Shown piece after piece: positions 1 through 7,072 of a stretch of 26,046 nt of DNA. How positions within the stretch are numbered: the stretch's first letter is position 1; every line of letters begins with the position of its first letter. The notes beneath the pieces were generated by a model that did not search any database, had not been told where the DNA came from, and saw only the letters and a list, made by a program, of their open reading frames with translations. Source of the DNA: JAVDCA01 sp035764045 (GTDB lineage: Bacteria; Pseudomonadota; Alphaproteobacteria; Rhizobiales; Xanthobacteraceae). Position numbers and translations under genes: made by a program. The DNA lies in contig DASTZX010000432.1 in assembly GCA_035764045.1 (NCBI GenBank), forward strand, positions 1-26,046. The letters run 5' to 3'.

Positions 1-301
1 CCGCCGCCTCGCAGTCCTCGAGGCAATAGGCGATCTCCTCGAGCGAGCCGCGCCAGCTGATCGGCGTGAACACGAGGCCGAGCATGTGGCTCGCCCAATA
101 GAGCGTCGCCATCTCGTAGCGATTGCGCATGACGACGGCGAGATGATCGCCCGAGCGCAGGCCCATCCGGGCGAGCGCGCCGGCGGCGGCGCGGATCTCG
201 CCGTCCCACTGCGCAAAGCTGCGGCGGCGTTCGCCGTCCACCACCGCGGGCGCATCCGGCCGGCGCCGCACCGAGGCCGCGAAGGCCGATCCGAGATCCA
301 T
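1..301 (-). CDS. AMP-dependent acyl-CoA synthetase/ligase, N-terminal part (cut by window edge)
   Basis: The minus strand from 301 reads about 100 codons beginning MDLGSAFAASVRRRPDAPAV, with no stop before the window edge. The pattern is the N-terminal subdomain of ANL-superfamily acyl-CoA synthetases: 'RPDAPAVVDGERRRSFAQWD', 'ALARMGLRSGDHLAVVMRN', 'LYWASHMLGLVFTPISWRGS' and 'EEIAYCLEDCEA'. These enzymes activate a carboxylic acid as acyl-AMP and transfer it to CoA. The ATP-binding P-loop and catalytic lysine lie outside the window, so substrate class is open (fatty, aryl or other acid). The start ATG shares one base with the stop of the upstream 2Fe-2S subunit gene (TGATG), so it is almost certainly the last visible gene of the molybdenum hydroxylase operon. 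That suggests the hydroxylase product, or its precursor, is handled as a CoA thioester (inference). Confidence 0.85.
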   Translation of the reverse strand, partial: MDLGSAFAASVRRRPDAPAVVDGERRRSFAQWDGEIRAAAGALARMGLRSGDHLAVVMRNRYEMATLYWASHMLGLVFTPISWRGSLEEIAYCLEDCEAA

Positions 302-801
302 CACTCGCTCCGACGCAAACGGGCCGCCGCATCCATGATCGCGGCGACGATGGCGACATAGCCGGTGCAACGGCAGATATGTCCGGACAGCATATCGCGC
401 ACCTCGGCTTCGCTCGGCGCGCCATTCTGGCGCAGGAACTGCGTCGCCGACAACAGGATGCCGGGCGTGCAGAAGCCGCATTGCAGCGCGTGGTGCTCGG
501 CAAAGGCCTGCTGCAGCACGTTGAGCGTGCCGGGCTCGGCGAGCCCCTCGACCGTGGTGATCTCGGCGCCCTCCATCTGCACGGCATAGCGGGTGCAGCT
601 CCGCATCGCCCGGCCGCCGACCAGGATGGTGCACGCCCCGCACACGCCATGCTCGCAGCCGACATGCACCCCGAACACCTGCAGCTCGTGGCGCAGGAAG
701 TCGGTGAGCAGCATGCGGGGCTCGGCAAAGCCGGAGCGGACCTTGCCGTTGACCGTCAGGGTCACGCGCTGCTTCTGGTCGGGCGCGATGCGGACGCTCA
801 T
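301..801 (-). CDS. 2Fe-2S subunit of a xanthine dehydrogenase/CoxS-family molybdenum hydroxylase
   Basis: This 166-residue protein has the usual CoxS length and both cluster-binding regions. The plant-type ferredoxin half carries CEHGVCGACTILV (about residues 49-61), and the helical half carries CGFCTPGI (about 108-115) and HICRCTGY (about 141-148). It passes electrons between the molybdopterin site and the FAD subunit in a three-subunit cytoplasmic oxidoreductase. Its ATG lies inside the last codons of the FAD-subunit gene (ATGA overlap at 798-801) and its stop touches the ligase start, so translation is probably coupled along the operon. The order large-medium-small is common in Cox-like operons, although true CO dehydrogenase operons are medium-small-large. 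All expected cysteines are present. Substrate cannot be inferred from this subunit. Confidence 0.95.
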   Translation of the reverse strand: MSVRIAPDQKQRVTLTVNGKVRSGFAEPRMLLTDFLRHELQVFGVHVGCEHGVCGACTILVGGRAMRSCTRYAVQMEGAEITTVEGLAEPGTLNVLQQAFAEHHALQCGFCTPGILLSATQFLRQNGAPSEAEVRDMLSGHICRCTGYVAIVAAIMDAAARLRRSE

Positions 802-1682
802 GCGGCCCCCCGGCGCGGGCCACCCGTAGCCGCTTCCGCAGCCCGCGGCACGACCCGCTCCACCAGCACGCGCGCGAGCGCGCGCCGGTAATCGGCCGAG
901 GCGGCGTGATCCTCCATCGGGGCGATGCGCTCATCGATGGATCCCGCGATCGCACGCGCCGTATCGGGGTCGGCCGGGCGGCCGATGAACGCCGCGGTGT
1001 CGATCGCGATCGGCCGATCCTCGACGCCGCCCAGGCCGAGCGCGAGGGTGGCGATCCGTCTGGCGCCGTCGAGGGTGAGCGCGCAGGCGGCCGCCGCGAT
1101 GGCAAAGTCGCCATGGCGCTGCGCGATCTCCTCGAAGGCGTGGCCGGCATCGGCCGGCGCGCGCGGCCAATCGAGCGCGACCACCATCTCGTCCTCCCGG
1201 CGCACGGTCGACAGCGCGCCGGTGAAGAAGCCGCGCGCAGGCACGCGGCGCTCTTTGCGCGCGGAGCGCAGCACCACCGTCGCGTCGGCCACCACGAGGC
1301 ACAGGGGAATCTCGGCGCTCGGGTCCGCATGGGCGACCGAGCCGCCCAGCGTGCCGGAATTGCGGGTCTGGAAATGCCCGACCCAGGGCAGCGCCAGGAC
1401 CAGCAAGGGCAGCGCATCCCGGATCACCGGCGAGGCGAGCGCATCCGCCTGGATCACGGTCGCGCCGGTGATCACGCGGTCGCCACGCAAGGCGATCCCA
1501 TCGAGGCCGGGCAGCCGCGAAATGTCGATCACGGTCTTCGGGCGCACCATGCGCAGGTTGAGCATGGGGCCGAGCGACATCCCGCCGGCGAGCAGCGCGG
1601 CTTCGCTGCGCCGCTCCGCGAGCAGCCCGAGCGCTTCCGCCAGCGTGTCGGGCCGGCAATATTCGAATGCAACCGGCTTCAT
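798..1682 (-). CDS. FAD-binding subunit of a xanthine dehydrogenase/CoxM-family molybdenum hydroxylase
   Basis: The protein has 294 residues, close to the 280-290 usual for CoxM-type subunits. It begins MKPVAFEYCRPDTLAEAL and shows the FAD pyrophosphate motifs of this family: LLAGGMSLGPMLNLR (about 30-44) and RNSGTLGGSVAHADPSAEIP (about 103-122). The C-terminal CO_deh_flav_C part follows, including FEEIAQRHGDFAIAAAACAL. It carries electrons from the iron-sulfur subunit to an external acceptor. The chosen ATG at 1682 overlaps the stop of the large-subunit gene by four bases (ATGA); the frame stays open upstream, but that stretch lies inside the large-subunit gene and is arginine/alanine-rich shadow sequence. 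The C terminus overlaps the 2Fe-2S gene in the same way. Confidence 0.95.
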   Translation of the reverse strand: MKPVAFEYCRPDTLAEALGLLAERRSEAALLAGGMSLGPMLNLRMVRPKTVIDISRLPGLDGIALRGDRVITGATVIQADALASPVIRDALPLLVLALPWVGHFQTRNSGTLGGSVAHADPSAEIPLCLVVADATVVLRSARKERRVPARGFFTGALSTVRREDEMVVALDWPRAPADAGHAFEEIAQRHGDFAIAAAACALTLDGARRIATLALGLGGVEDRPIAIDTAAFIGRPADPDTARAIAGSIDERIAPMEDHAASADYRRALARVLVERVVPRAAEAATGGPRRGAA

Positions 1683-4645
1683 GGCGGGCTCCGGCGCACA
1701 AGCGCCAGCAGCATCGCGAGCCAGCGCGGCATGCGCGGCCCCGCGCGCGGCGCGATCCGCCGCTCGAGCGCGGCAAAGAATTCGGCGATGAGCACGCGCG
1801 TGACCGTGCCGAGCAGGCGCTGGCCGACCGCCGCGACCTTGCCGCCCACCTCGGCGCGATAGCGGTAGGTCAGCCGCGTGTCGCCGTCCGCCGGCGCCAG
1901 CGTCACCATCCCCTCGCCGCTGCCGAAGCCCAGCGCGCCCGAGGCGCGTCCGACCAGCCGCACGGATACGGGCTCCTGCTTGTCCTCGAGCGCGATCTCC
2001 GCGGCATACAGCCCGCGCACCCCGGCGACGCCGATCATCACCTCGGCCGTGTAGCGATCCGGCCCGCTCTGCGCGAGGCTGCGGCAGCCCGGCACGATGG
2101 CGGCGAGCTCGTTCGGATCGATCAGCCGGCGCCACACCTCGGCGGGCGGCGCCGGAATGACGACCGCCCCCTCTCCGCGCAGACCGCCCTGCGGCGCCGT
2201 CTCGCGCCGCTCCGCCGGGCGCCGTGCCGGCGCCGCGCCGTCGTTTGCCAGCGCCCACACGCGCTGCAGGGTGAGCGGCAGGCTCACGTCATCGCGCCCG
2301 AGCGCATCGGCGACCGCATTCGCCAGCACCGCCGGCGTGAGCATGGCGCTGCCGTCGCCCATGCCCTTGGCGCCGAGCGCGTTCATGGGCGATGGCGTCT
2401 CCACGTGGCCGATCGTGACCGGCGGCAGCTCCATCGCGGTCGGGCACAGATAATCGGCAAAGGTCCCGGCGAGGAAATTGCCGCGCTCGTCGTAGGCGAG
2501 CTCCTCCATCAGGGCGGCGCCGAGACCGTGGGCGAACCCGCCGTGCACCTGGCCCTCGACGATGCTGGGATTCATCTGCCGGCCGACATCGTGAACCGAG
2601 ACGTATTTGTCGACCCGGATCGCGCCGGTCCTACGCTCGATCTCGATCGCGACGAGATCGACGACGAAGCCGTAGGTGACGGCGGACGCGATCCTGTCGT
2701 CCGCGCCGGCCGAGCCGAGCGTCGGCGGCGAGAGCACCGTGCTCTCGTAGATGCCGGCCGAAACGTCGGCCGGCAGCCCGTTCGGATTCCAGTGCGCCCG
2801 CGACGCCACCCGGCGCAGCGGCATGCCGCGGTTGGAGCCGTCCGCGACCTTGGCATAGCCGTCCTTGAGCTCGATGCGCTCGGGCGGCACCTCGAGCGCG
2901 TCGGCCGCGATCAGCCGGATCGCGCGGGCGACCTTGTCGGCGGTCTGCGCGATGGCGCCGACCACGATGGCGCCGAAGCGGTTGGAATAGTTGCCCGATG
3001 CGATCGACCAGCTCGAGGTGAGCGTGTCGATCTCGGTGACCACGTCGATGTCGTCCGGCTTGAGGCCGAGCTTGTCGGCGACGATCTGCGCCGCGACGGT
3101 TGCGTGCCCCTGTCCGTTCGGCGTCGAGTCGAGCCGCACCGTCACGCTGCCCGAGGCGTCGATCGCGACCACCGCGCTCGCATTGGCGCCCGATTTCGGA
3201 TCGGTCTTGGCGCGCTCCTCGGCGGATTGGGCGAGCGACACGTAGGCCATGTTGGAGCCCGACGGCTCGATGCCGGCCGCAAAGCCGATGCCGAACAGCC
3301 TGCCGGCGCGGCGGGCCGCCTCGCGCTTCTTCTTGAGCGCCTCGTAATCGGCCAGGCGCAAGAGCTCGTCGAGCCCCGCCGCGTAGTCGCCGGCATCGAG
3401 GATCGAGCCGGCGGGGCAGTGATAGGGAAACGCATCCCGGGGGACGAAATTGCGCCGGCGCAGCTCCGCCGGGTCGATGCCGAGCCGGCGCGCCGCGATG
3501 TCCATCACGCGCTCGAGCGCGAAGTAGAACTGCGGTCCACCATAGCCGCGATTGAGTCCGATCGGCGTCTGGTTGGTCAGCACCAGGGTGTTCTCGACCG
3601 CGACGTGCTTGACCGTGTAGCAGCCGTTGCAGGCCGAGTGCATGCGGTACACCGAGGCCGGCTCGGGCGGACGCAGATAGGCGCCCATGTTGGCGAAGGT
3701 CTCGAAGCGCAGCCCGATCAGCGCGCCGTCGCGGCGGAAGGCGGCCGCCACCGTGCCGCGCCGGTCGCCCGCGGCGGAGGCCGCGGTCAGGTGCTCGGCC
3801 CGGTCCTCGATCCATTTGACCGGGCAGCGCAACGCACGGGAAACCGCCGCCAGCAGCACGATGTAGGACATCACCGCCTGCTTGATGCCGAAACTGCCGC
3901 CGCTCGCCGGCGGCGTGATCAGGCGGAGCCGGTTGCCCGGCACCTTGAGGGCGCCCGCCATCAGCGGCTGCAGCACGAACGGGCCCTGGAAATTGGACCA
4001 CACGGTAAAGCGCTCGGGCGCCTCCTCGAACTGCGCCACGACCCCGAAAGTCTCCATCGGTGTGGAGGCGTAGCGCGGATAGCTATAGGCGAGCTCGACC
4101 ACCGCGTCGGCCTCTGCGAAGGCGCCCTCGGGGTCGCCGTAACGGAAGCTGCGCCGGTTGATCGCGTTCGAGCCCGCCTTGTCGTGCAGGAGCGGCGCGT
4201 CCGGCGCGAGCGCCGCCTCGATGCTCGCGACCGCCGGCAGCGGGTCGTAATCGATGTCGATCAGCTCGCAGGCGTCCTCGGCGATGTAGCGGGTGTCTGC
4301 GACCACGACCGCCACCGGCTCGCCGACATAGCGCGCACGATCGATCGCGAATGGAAAATAAGGAATGCCCGCCCGCACCACGCTCGGGATCGGCCCGACG
4401 GCATCGGCGAGCTCCGCACCGGTGACCACGCCGACGACGCCGGGAAGCGCCCGTGCGCGCGCCGCGTCGATGCCGCGGATGCGGGCATGCGGGTGCGGCG
4501 AGCGCAGGATCGCGGCATGCTTGAGGCCCGGAACCGGCGCAAGATCGTCAATGAACCGCGCGCGGCCGGACAGCAGCGCCCGGTCTTCCTTGCGCGGCAG
4601 CGCTCGGCCGACCCACGGCTGATCCGACGATGGGACTGGATGCAA
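1679..4645 (-). CDS. Molybdopterin-binding large subunit fused to a C-terminal CoxG/SRPBCC domain
   Basis: The catalytic subunit of the hydroxylase is about 988 residues from the TTG at 4645. It opens with PWVGRALPRKEDRALLSGRARFIDDL, the family's usual N terminus, followed by the a/b hammerhead and two molybdopterin domains. It has NRGYGGPQFYFALERVMD, close to the RGFGGPQ loop of xanthine dehydrogenase, and lacks the AYRCSFR loop of CO dehydrogenase, so a CO-oxidising role is unlikely. The usual catalytic Glu of the G-x-G-E motif reads GMGD (Asp about residue 764). Residues about 821-960 form a CoxG-like SRPBCC domain (VIPAPPAEVWRRL, VPGCRSL, GGKVAAVGQRLL, FFAAL), normally a separate membrane-linked accessory protein; the end, PRWLAMLLALVRR, could be a membrane-contact helix. 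A GAGG lies six bases before the TTG at 4645; a longer TTG start at 4765 has no evident ribosome site. Confidence 0.9.
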   Translation of the reverse strand: MHPVPSSDQPWVGRALPRKEDRALLSGRARFIDDLAPVPGLKHAAILRSPHPHARIRGIDAARARALPGVVGVVTGAELADAVGPIPSVVRAGIPYFPFAIDRARYVGEPVAVVVADTRYIAEDACELIDIDYDPLPAVASIEAALAPDAPLLHDKAGSNAINRRSFRYGDPEGAFAEADAVVELAYSYPRYASTPMETFGVVAQFEEAPERFTVWSNFQGPFVLQPLMAGALKVPGNRLRLITPPASGGSFGIKQAVMSYIVLLAAVSRALRCPVKWIEDRAEHLTAASAAGDRRGTVAAAFRRDGALIGLRFETFANMGAYLRPPEPASVYRMHSACNGCYTVKHVAVENTLVLTNQTPIGLNRGYGGPQFYFALERVMDIAARRLGIDPAELRRRNFVPRDAFPYHCPAGSILDAGDYAAGLDELLRLADYEALKKKREAARRAGRLFGIGFAAGIEPSGSNMAYVSLAQSAEERAKTDPKSGANASAVVAIDASGSVTVRLDSTPNGQGHATVAAQIVADKLGLKPDDIDVVTEIDTLTSSWSIASGNYSNRFGAIVVGAIAQTADKVARAIRLIAADALEVPPERIELKDGYAKVADGSNRGMPLRRVASRAHWNPNGLPADVSAGIYESTVLSPPTLGSAGADDRIASAVTYGFVVDLVAIEIERRTGAIRVDKYVSVHDVGRQMNPSIVEGQVHGGFAHGLGAALMEELAYDERGNFLAGTFADYLCPTAMELPPVTIGHVETPSPMNALGAKGMGDGSAMLTPAVLANAVADALGRDDVSLPLTLQRVWALANDGAAPARRPAERRETAPQGGLRGEGAVVIPAPPAEVWRRLIDPNELAAIVPGCRSLAQSGPDRYTAEVMIGVAGVRGLYAAEIALEDKQEPVSVRLVGRASGALGFGSGEGMVTLAPADGDTRLTYRYRAEVGGKVAAVGQRLLGTVTRVLIAEFFAALERRIAPRAGPRMPRWLAMLLALVRRSPP

Positions 4646-4719
4646 CGGCAACCTCGGGCGCGACGCTTCTGGCACTCCGAGGTCAAGCTGCCACTGCGCC
4701 TGCCCCGAGGCAACCCGCG

Positions 4720-4734
4720 CCCGGCGCGGCCGGG
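4720..4734 (-). terminator. GC-rich hairpin between minE and the hydroxylase operon
   Basis: CCCGGC-GCG-GCCGGG forms a perfect six-pair stem with a three-base loop in the 160-base gap between the minE stop and the preferred TTG start of the large-subunit gene. It lies about 75 bases downstream of minE. There is no T-run on the minus strand, so it is at best a weak or factor-dependent terminator, or part of the hydroxylase leader. The rest of the gap (4646-4806) shows no convincing ORF or promoter to my reading. Confidence 0.25.
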
Positions 4735-4806
4735 TGTCCCGACGCCCGCCCGCTCCCCGACTCAACCGCGGGCGCGGTCGTCAGCGAGCAGAGTGCCCGC
4801 CCTTGG

Positions 4807-5094
4807 TTACGCGGCCCAGCCGCCCCTGCGGGGCATGGCGGCGCGCGCGGCGGCTTCCGGTATCTCGACGTCGATCGCCAGGACCGCGACCTCCTCGCCG
4901 TGCTCCACCCTGACCTCGACCTTCTCGGGCGCCACGTCCACATGCTTGGCGATGACGCGCAGAATGTCCTCCCGCAACACGGCGATCAGCCCGGAGTGAC
5001 CGGTGGCGCCGCGCTCGTGGGTGAGCAGGATCTGCAGACGCTCGCGCGCAAGGGGAGCGGAGCGGCGTCCCGTGAGCAGCCGAAACAGCTTCAT
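4807..5094 (-). CDS. minE: Cell division topological specificity factor MinE
   Basis: This 95-residue protein matches MinE in length and layout. The N-terminal MinD-interacting segment includes LARERLQILLTHER (about 15-28), the counterpart of AKERLQIIVAERR in E. coli. The C-terminal topology domain follows: LREDILRVIAKHVDVAPEKV (about 41-60) and VAVLAIDVEIPEA. MinE displaces MinC from membrane-bound MinD and stimulates its ATPase, which confines division inhibition away from the future septum. It is the last gene of minCDE: its ATG overlaps the minD stop (ATGA, 5091-5094). The ten or so residues after the family core (AARAAMPRRGGWAA) are a non-conserved tail. It ends with TAA. Confidence 0.97.
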   Translation of the reverse strand: MKLFRLLTGRRSAPLARERLQILLTHERGATGHSGLIAVLREDILRVIAKHVDVAPEKVEVRVEHGEEVAVLAIDVEIPEAAARAAMPRRGGWAA

Positions 5095-5909
5095 GCCGCC
5101 GCCCTCCTGCCGAACAGCCGGTGCAGCAAGGTCTGCCGGTTGGCCGGAATCGTCATCGGGACGGACTCCCCGTTCAGCCGCCGCGCCGCGTCACCGTAGG
5201 CGCGCGCCGCAGCGCTCTGCGGGTTGGCGATGGTCACCGGCGCGCCGATGTTGGATGCCCGCAGGACCTCCTCGCTTTCCGGGATGATGCCGAGCAGCGG
5301 AATGGAGAGGATCTCCAGCACGTCATCGATGTTGAGCATGTCGCCGCGGCCTGCGCGCACCTTGTCGTAGCGCGTGAGCAGGAGAAGTTTTTCCATCCGC
5401 TCACCCTTCGCCGCCTTCATGGTCTTGGAATCGAGGAGGCCGATGATGCGGTCGGAATCGCGAACCGAGGAGACCTCCGGATTGGTGACCACCACGGCGA
5501 GATCGGCATAGCGCATGGCGAGCGTCGCGCCGCGCTCGATGCCGGCCGGGCTGTCGCAGATCACCCAGTCGAACCGGCCCTGCAGCTCGCCGATGCAGCG
5601 CCGGACCCCGTCTTCCGACAGCGCGTCCTTGTCGCGCGTCTGCGAGGCGGCCAGCAGATAGAGCGTCTCGATCCGCTTGTCGCGGATCAGCGCCTGCTGC
5701 AGCCGCACCTCGCCGTTCGCCACATTGATGAGGTCGTAGACGACCCGGCGCTCGGCGCCCATCACCAGATCGAGGTTGCGCAGGCCCACATCGAAATCCA
5801 CCACGACCACGCTCTGGCCGGTCTGGGCCAGGGCGGCGCCGAGGGCGGCCGTCGATGTCGTCTTGCCGACCCCACCCTTTCCGGACGTGACGACTATGAC
5901 TTCCGCCAT
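5091..5909 (-). CDS. minD: Septum site-determining ATPase MinD
   Basis: This 272-residue ParA/MinD-family ATPase has the deviant Walker A motif SGKGGVGKTT with signature Lys11 and P-loop Lys16, switch I region VVVDFDVGLRNLD with Asp38 and Asp40, and Walker B/switch II CDSPAGIERGA. The C terminus, ANRQTLLHRLFGRR, is the amphipathic membrane-targeting helix expected of MinD. ATP-bound MinD dimerises on the membrane, recruits and activates MinC, and is released by MinE. Length and motifs match E. coli MinD (270 residues) throughout, so I expect a functional protein. Its start lies within the end of minC (16-base overlap) and its stop overlaps minE, consistent with a translationally coupled operon. 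Confidence 0.98.
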   Translation of the reverse strand: MAEVIVVTSGKGGVGKTTSTAALGAALAQTGQSVVVVDFDVGLRNLDLVMGAERRVVYDLINVANGEVRLQQALIRDKRIETLYLLAASQTRDKDALSEDGVRRCIGELQGRFDWVICDSPAGIERGATLAMRYADLAVVVTNPEVSSVRDSDRIIGLLDSKTMKAAKGERMEKLLLLTRYDKVRAGRGDMLNIDDVLEILSIPLLGIIPESEEVLRASNIGAPVTIANPQSAAARAYGDAARRLNGESVPMTIPANRQTLLHRLFGRRAAA

Positions 5910-6844
5910 GTTGCTATCTCCCTCTCGTTCTCGGACTGATCCAGCGATGCCATCTTGAGATCATTGCCCGACAGCCAGGCCTGCACGGGCTTCTGGCGCA
6001 GGCCGGTCTCCGTCTCTTCGGTCACCTTGTAGTAGCCGCCGATGGCGATCAGCTCGGCCTCGAAGCGGCGGCAGAAGATGCGGGCGCTCTCGTTGCCGTA
6101 GGCGCCGGCCAAGGCGCGGCCGCGCAACGCGCCGTAGACGTGGATCGATCCAGCCGCGATGACCTCGGCGCCCGATGCGACCGCTCCGAGGATGATCACA
6201 TCGCCGTCCGGGTTGATGATGGTCTGGCCGGAGCGCACCGGCGCCTCGATCAGCAGCGAAGGAACCTGCGGGATCGCCGGCACGGCGGCGGCCAAGTCCG
6301 TGATCTCGCCTTTCTCGGTGGGCGTCGCGGGATCGCCGTCCTTGGCGGGCGGCGCGGGATCGGCAGCCTTGGCGGGGCCGGCGGCCGCGTCCCCTTCTGC
6401 GGCCTTCGCGGGTGCCGCAGCCTTCGAGGCGGCGGACTTGGGCGGCGGCGCAGCCTTGGCGGGCTTGGCGGCCGCGCGGGCGGGCGGCGGCTTGCGTGCA
6501 ATGGCATCGAGCGCCTCGACCGAGCCCGAGGTCCGGCCGCCGGTCAGCAGCGGCGGCAGCGTGTCATCGAGCGCGGCCGCATCGGCGCCTTCGATGCCGA
6601 GGATGCGGATGGCGCGCTGTCCGAGCTCGGCGAGCACCTCGACGATCTCGGACCGTTCGAAGCCCAGTCCCGCGAGGTCGAGGATGAGCGGCTTGCCGGT
6701 GAAGAAGCCCGGCGATCGATCGAGCCATTGGTCGAGATCGGCGAGCCAGTCGGCGAGCGGCTTCTCGGGCCGCAGCACGAGCGCCAGGAAGTTGCGACCG
6801 CGAAAGCGGAATGAGTGGCGAGGTGGGCGCGTGGCGATCGTCAC
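5894..6844 (-). CDS. minC: Septum site-determining protein MinC with a long Ala/Pro/Lys linker
   Basis: MinC inhibits FtsZ assembly when brought to the membrane by MinD. The 316-residue product starts at GTG. The N-terminal FtsZ-interacting domain covers about residues 1-115 (FRGRNFLALVLRP, FFTGKPLILDLAGL). A low-complexity linker rich in Ala, Pro and Lys covers about 118-180. The C-terminal beta-helical, MinD-binding domain follows: SGQTIINPDGDVIILGAVASGAEV, GSIHVYGALRGRALAGAYG and ARIFCRRFEAELIAIGGYYK. The total exceeds the 231 residues of E. coli MinC mainly because of the linker, as is common in alphaproteobacteria. It is the first gene of the operon; upstream lie about 230 bases with CtrA-type boxes. 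The ribosome site before the GTG is weak (CGGACGC). Confidence 0.96.
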   Translation of the reverse strand: MTIATRPPRHSFRFRGRNFLALVLRPEKPLADWLADLDQWLDRSPGFFTGKPLILDLAGLGFERSEIVEVLAELGQRAIRILGIEGADAAALDDTLPPLLTGGRTSGSVEALDAIARKPPPARAAAKPAKAAPPPKSAASKAAAPAKAAEGDAAAGPAKAADPAPPAKDGDPATPTEKGEITDLAAAVPAIPQVPSLLIEAPVRSGQTIINPDGDVIILGAVASGAEVIAAGSIHVYGALRGRALAGAYGNESARIFCRRFEAELIAIGGYYKVTEETETGLRQKPVQAWLSGNDLKMASLDQSENEREIATWRKS

Positions 6845-6891
6845 GAAAAGCGTCCGCTGATGTTTGAGATGCTCAACAGATGACAGGATCG

Positions 6892-6917
6892 TTAATGAAT
6901 GGTTAACGAAGGGTTAA
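6892..6917. promoter_or_regulatory. Three TTAA boxes at 7-base spacing upstream of minC (CtrA-type sites)
   Basis: TTAA occurs at 6892-6895, 6903-6906 and 6914-6917, each pair separated by exactly seven bases, giving two overlapping TTAA-N7-TTAA sites; the first reads TTAA-N7-TTAAC. This is the binding pattern of the response regulator CtrA in alphaproteobacteria. The boxes sit 48-73 bases upstream of the minC GTG, in an AT-richer patch of otherwise GC-rich DNA, so they fit a promoter position. The link to CtrA is inference; CtrA control of min genes is reported in Sinorhizobium. Confidence 0.75.
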
Positions 6918-6970
6918 TGGCGCAGGGCAGGCGCGATTTTTCGCACAGGCGCGCGCATGCCGTCTCACGG

Positions 6971-6986
6971 CGCGCGTTCACGCGCG
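6971..6986. other. Small perfect hairpin downstream of tctA
   Basis: CGCGCG-TTCA-CGCGCG is a six-pair perfect stem with a four-base loop, about 90 bases beyond the tctA stop and before the minC promoter. There is no adjacent T-run, so it is a poor candidate for an intrinsic terminator; it could mark the 3' end of the tct transcript or be chance in GC-rich DNA. Confidence 0.25.
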
Positions 6987-7072
6987 ATGCGAGTGCGGCG
7001 ATTCGAGTCGTGGCCGGATCGGAACAGGCGCGGCACGCCGACTGCCATGTCGCGTGAGCGATCCGCCGGGCC

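Noticed and set aside
1679..4645. Identification of the molybdenum hydroxylase as aerobic CO dehydrogenase
   Set aside because: The AYRCSFR active-site loop is missing and replaced by an XDH-like NRGYGGPQ; subunit order and the linked CoA ligase also argue against it.
1667..4999. A 1110-residue open frame on the plus strand opposite the molybdenum hydroxylase gene
   Set aside because: It is Arg/His/Asp-rich shadow sequence created by GC-rich codon bias of the real gene; it has no recognisable domain, and the opposite strand has clear family motifs.
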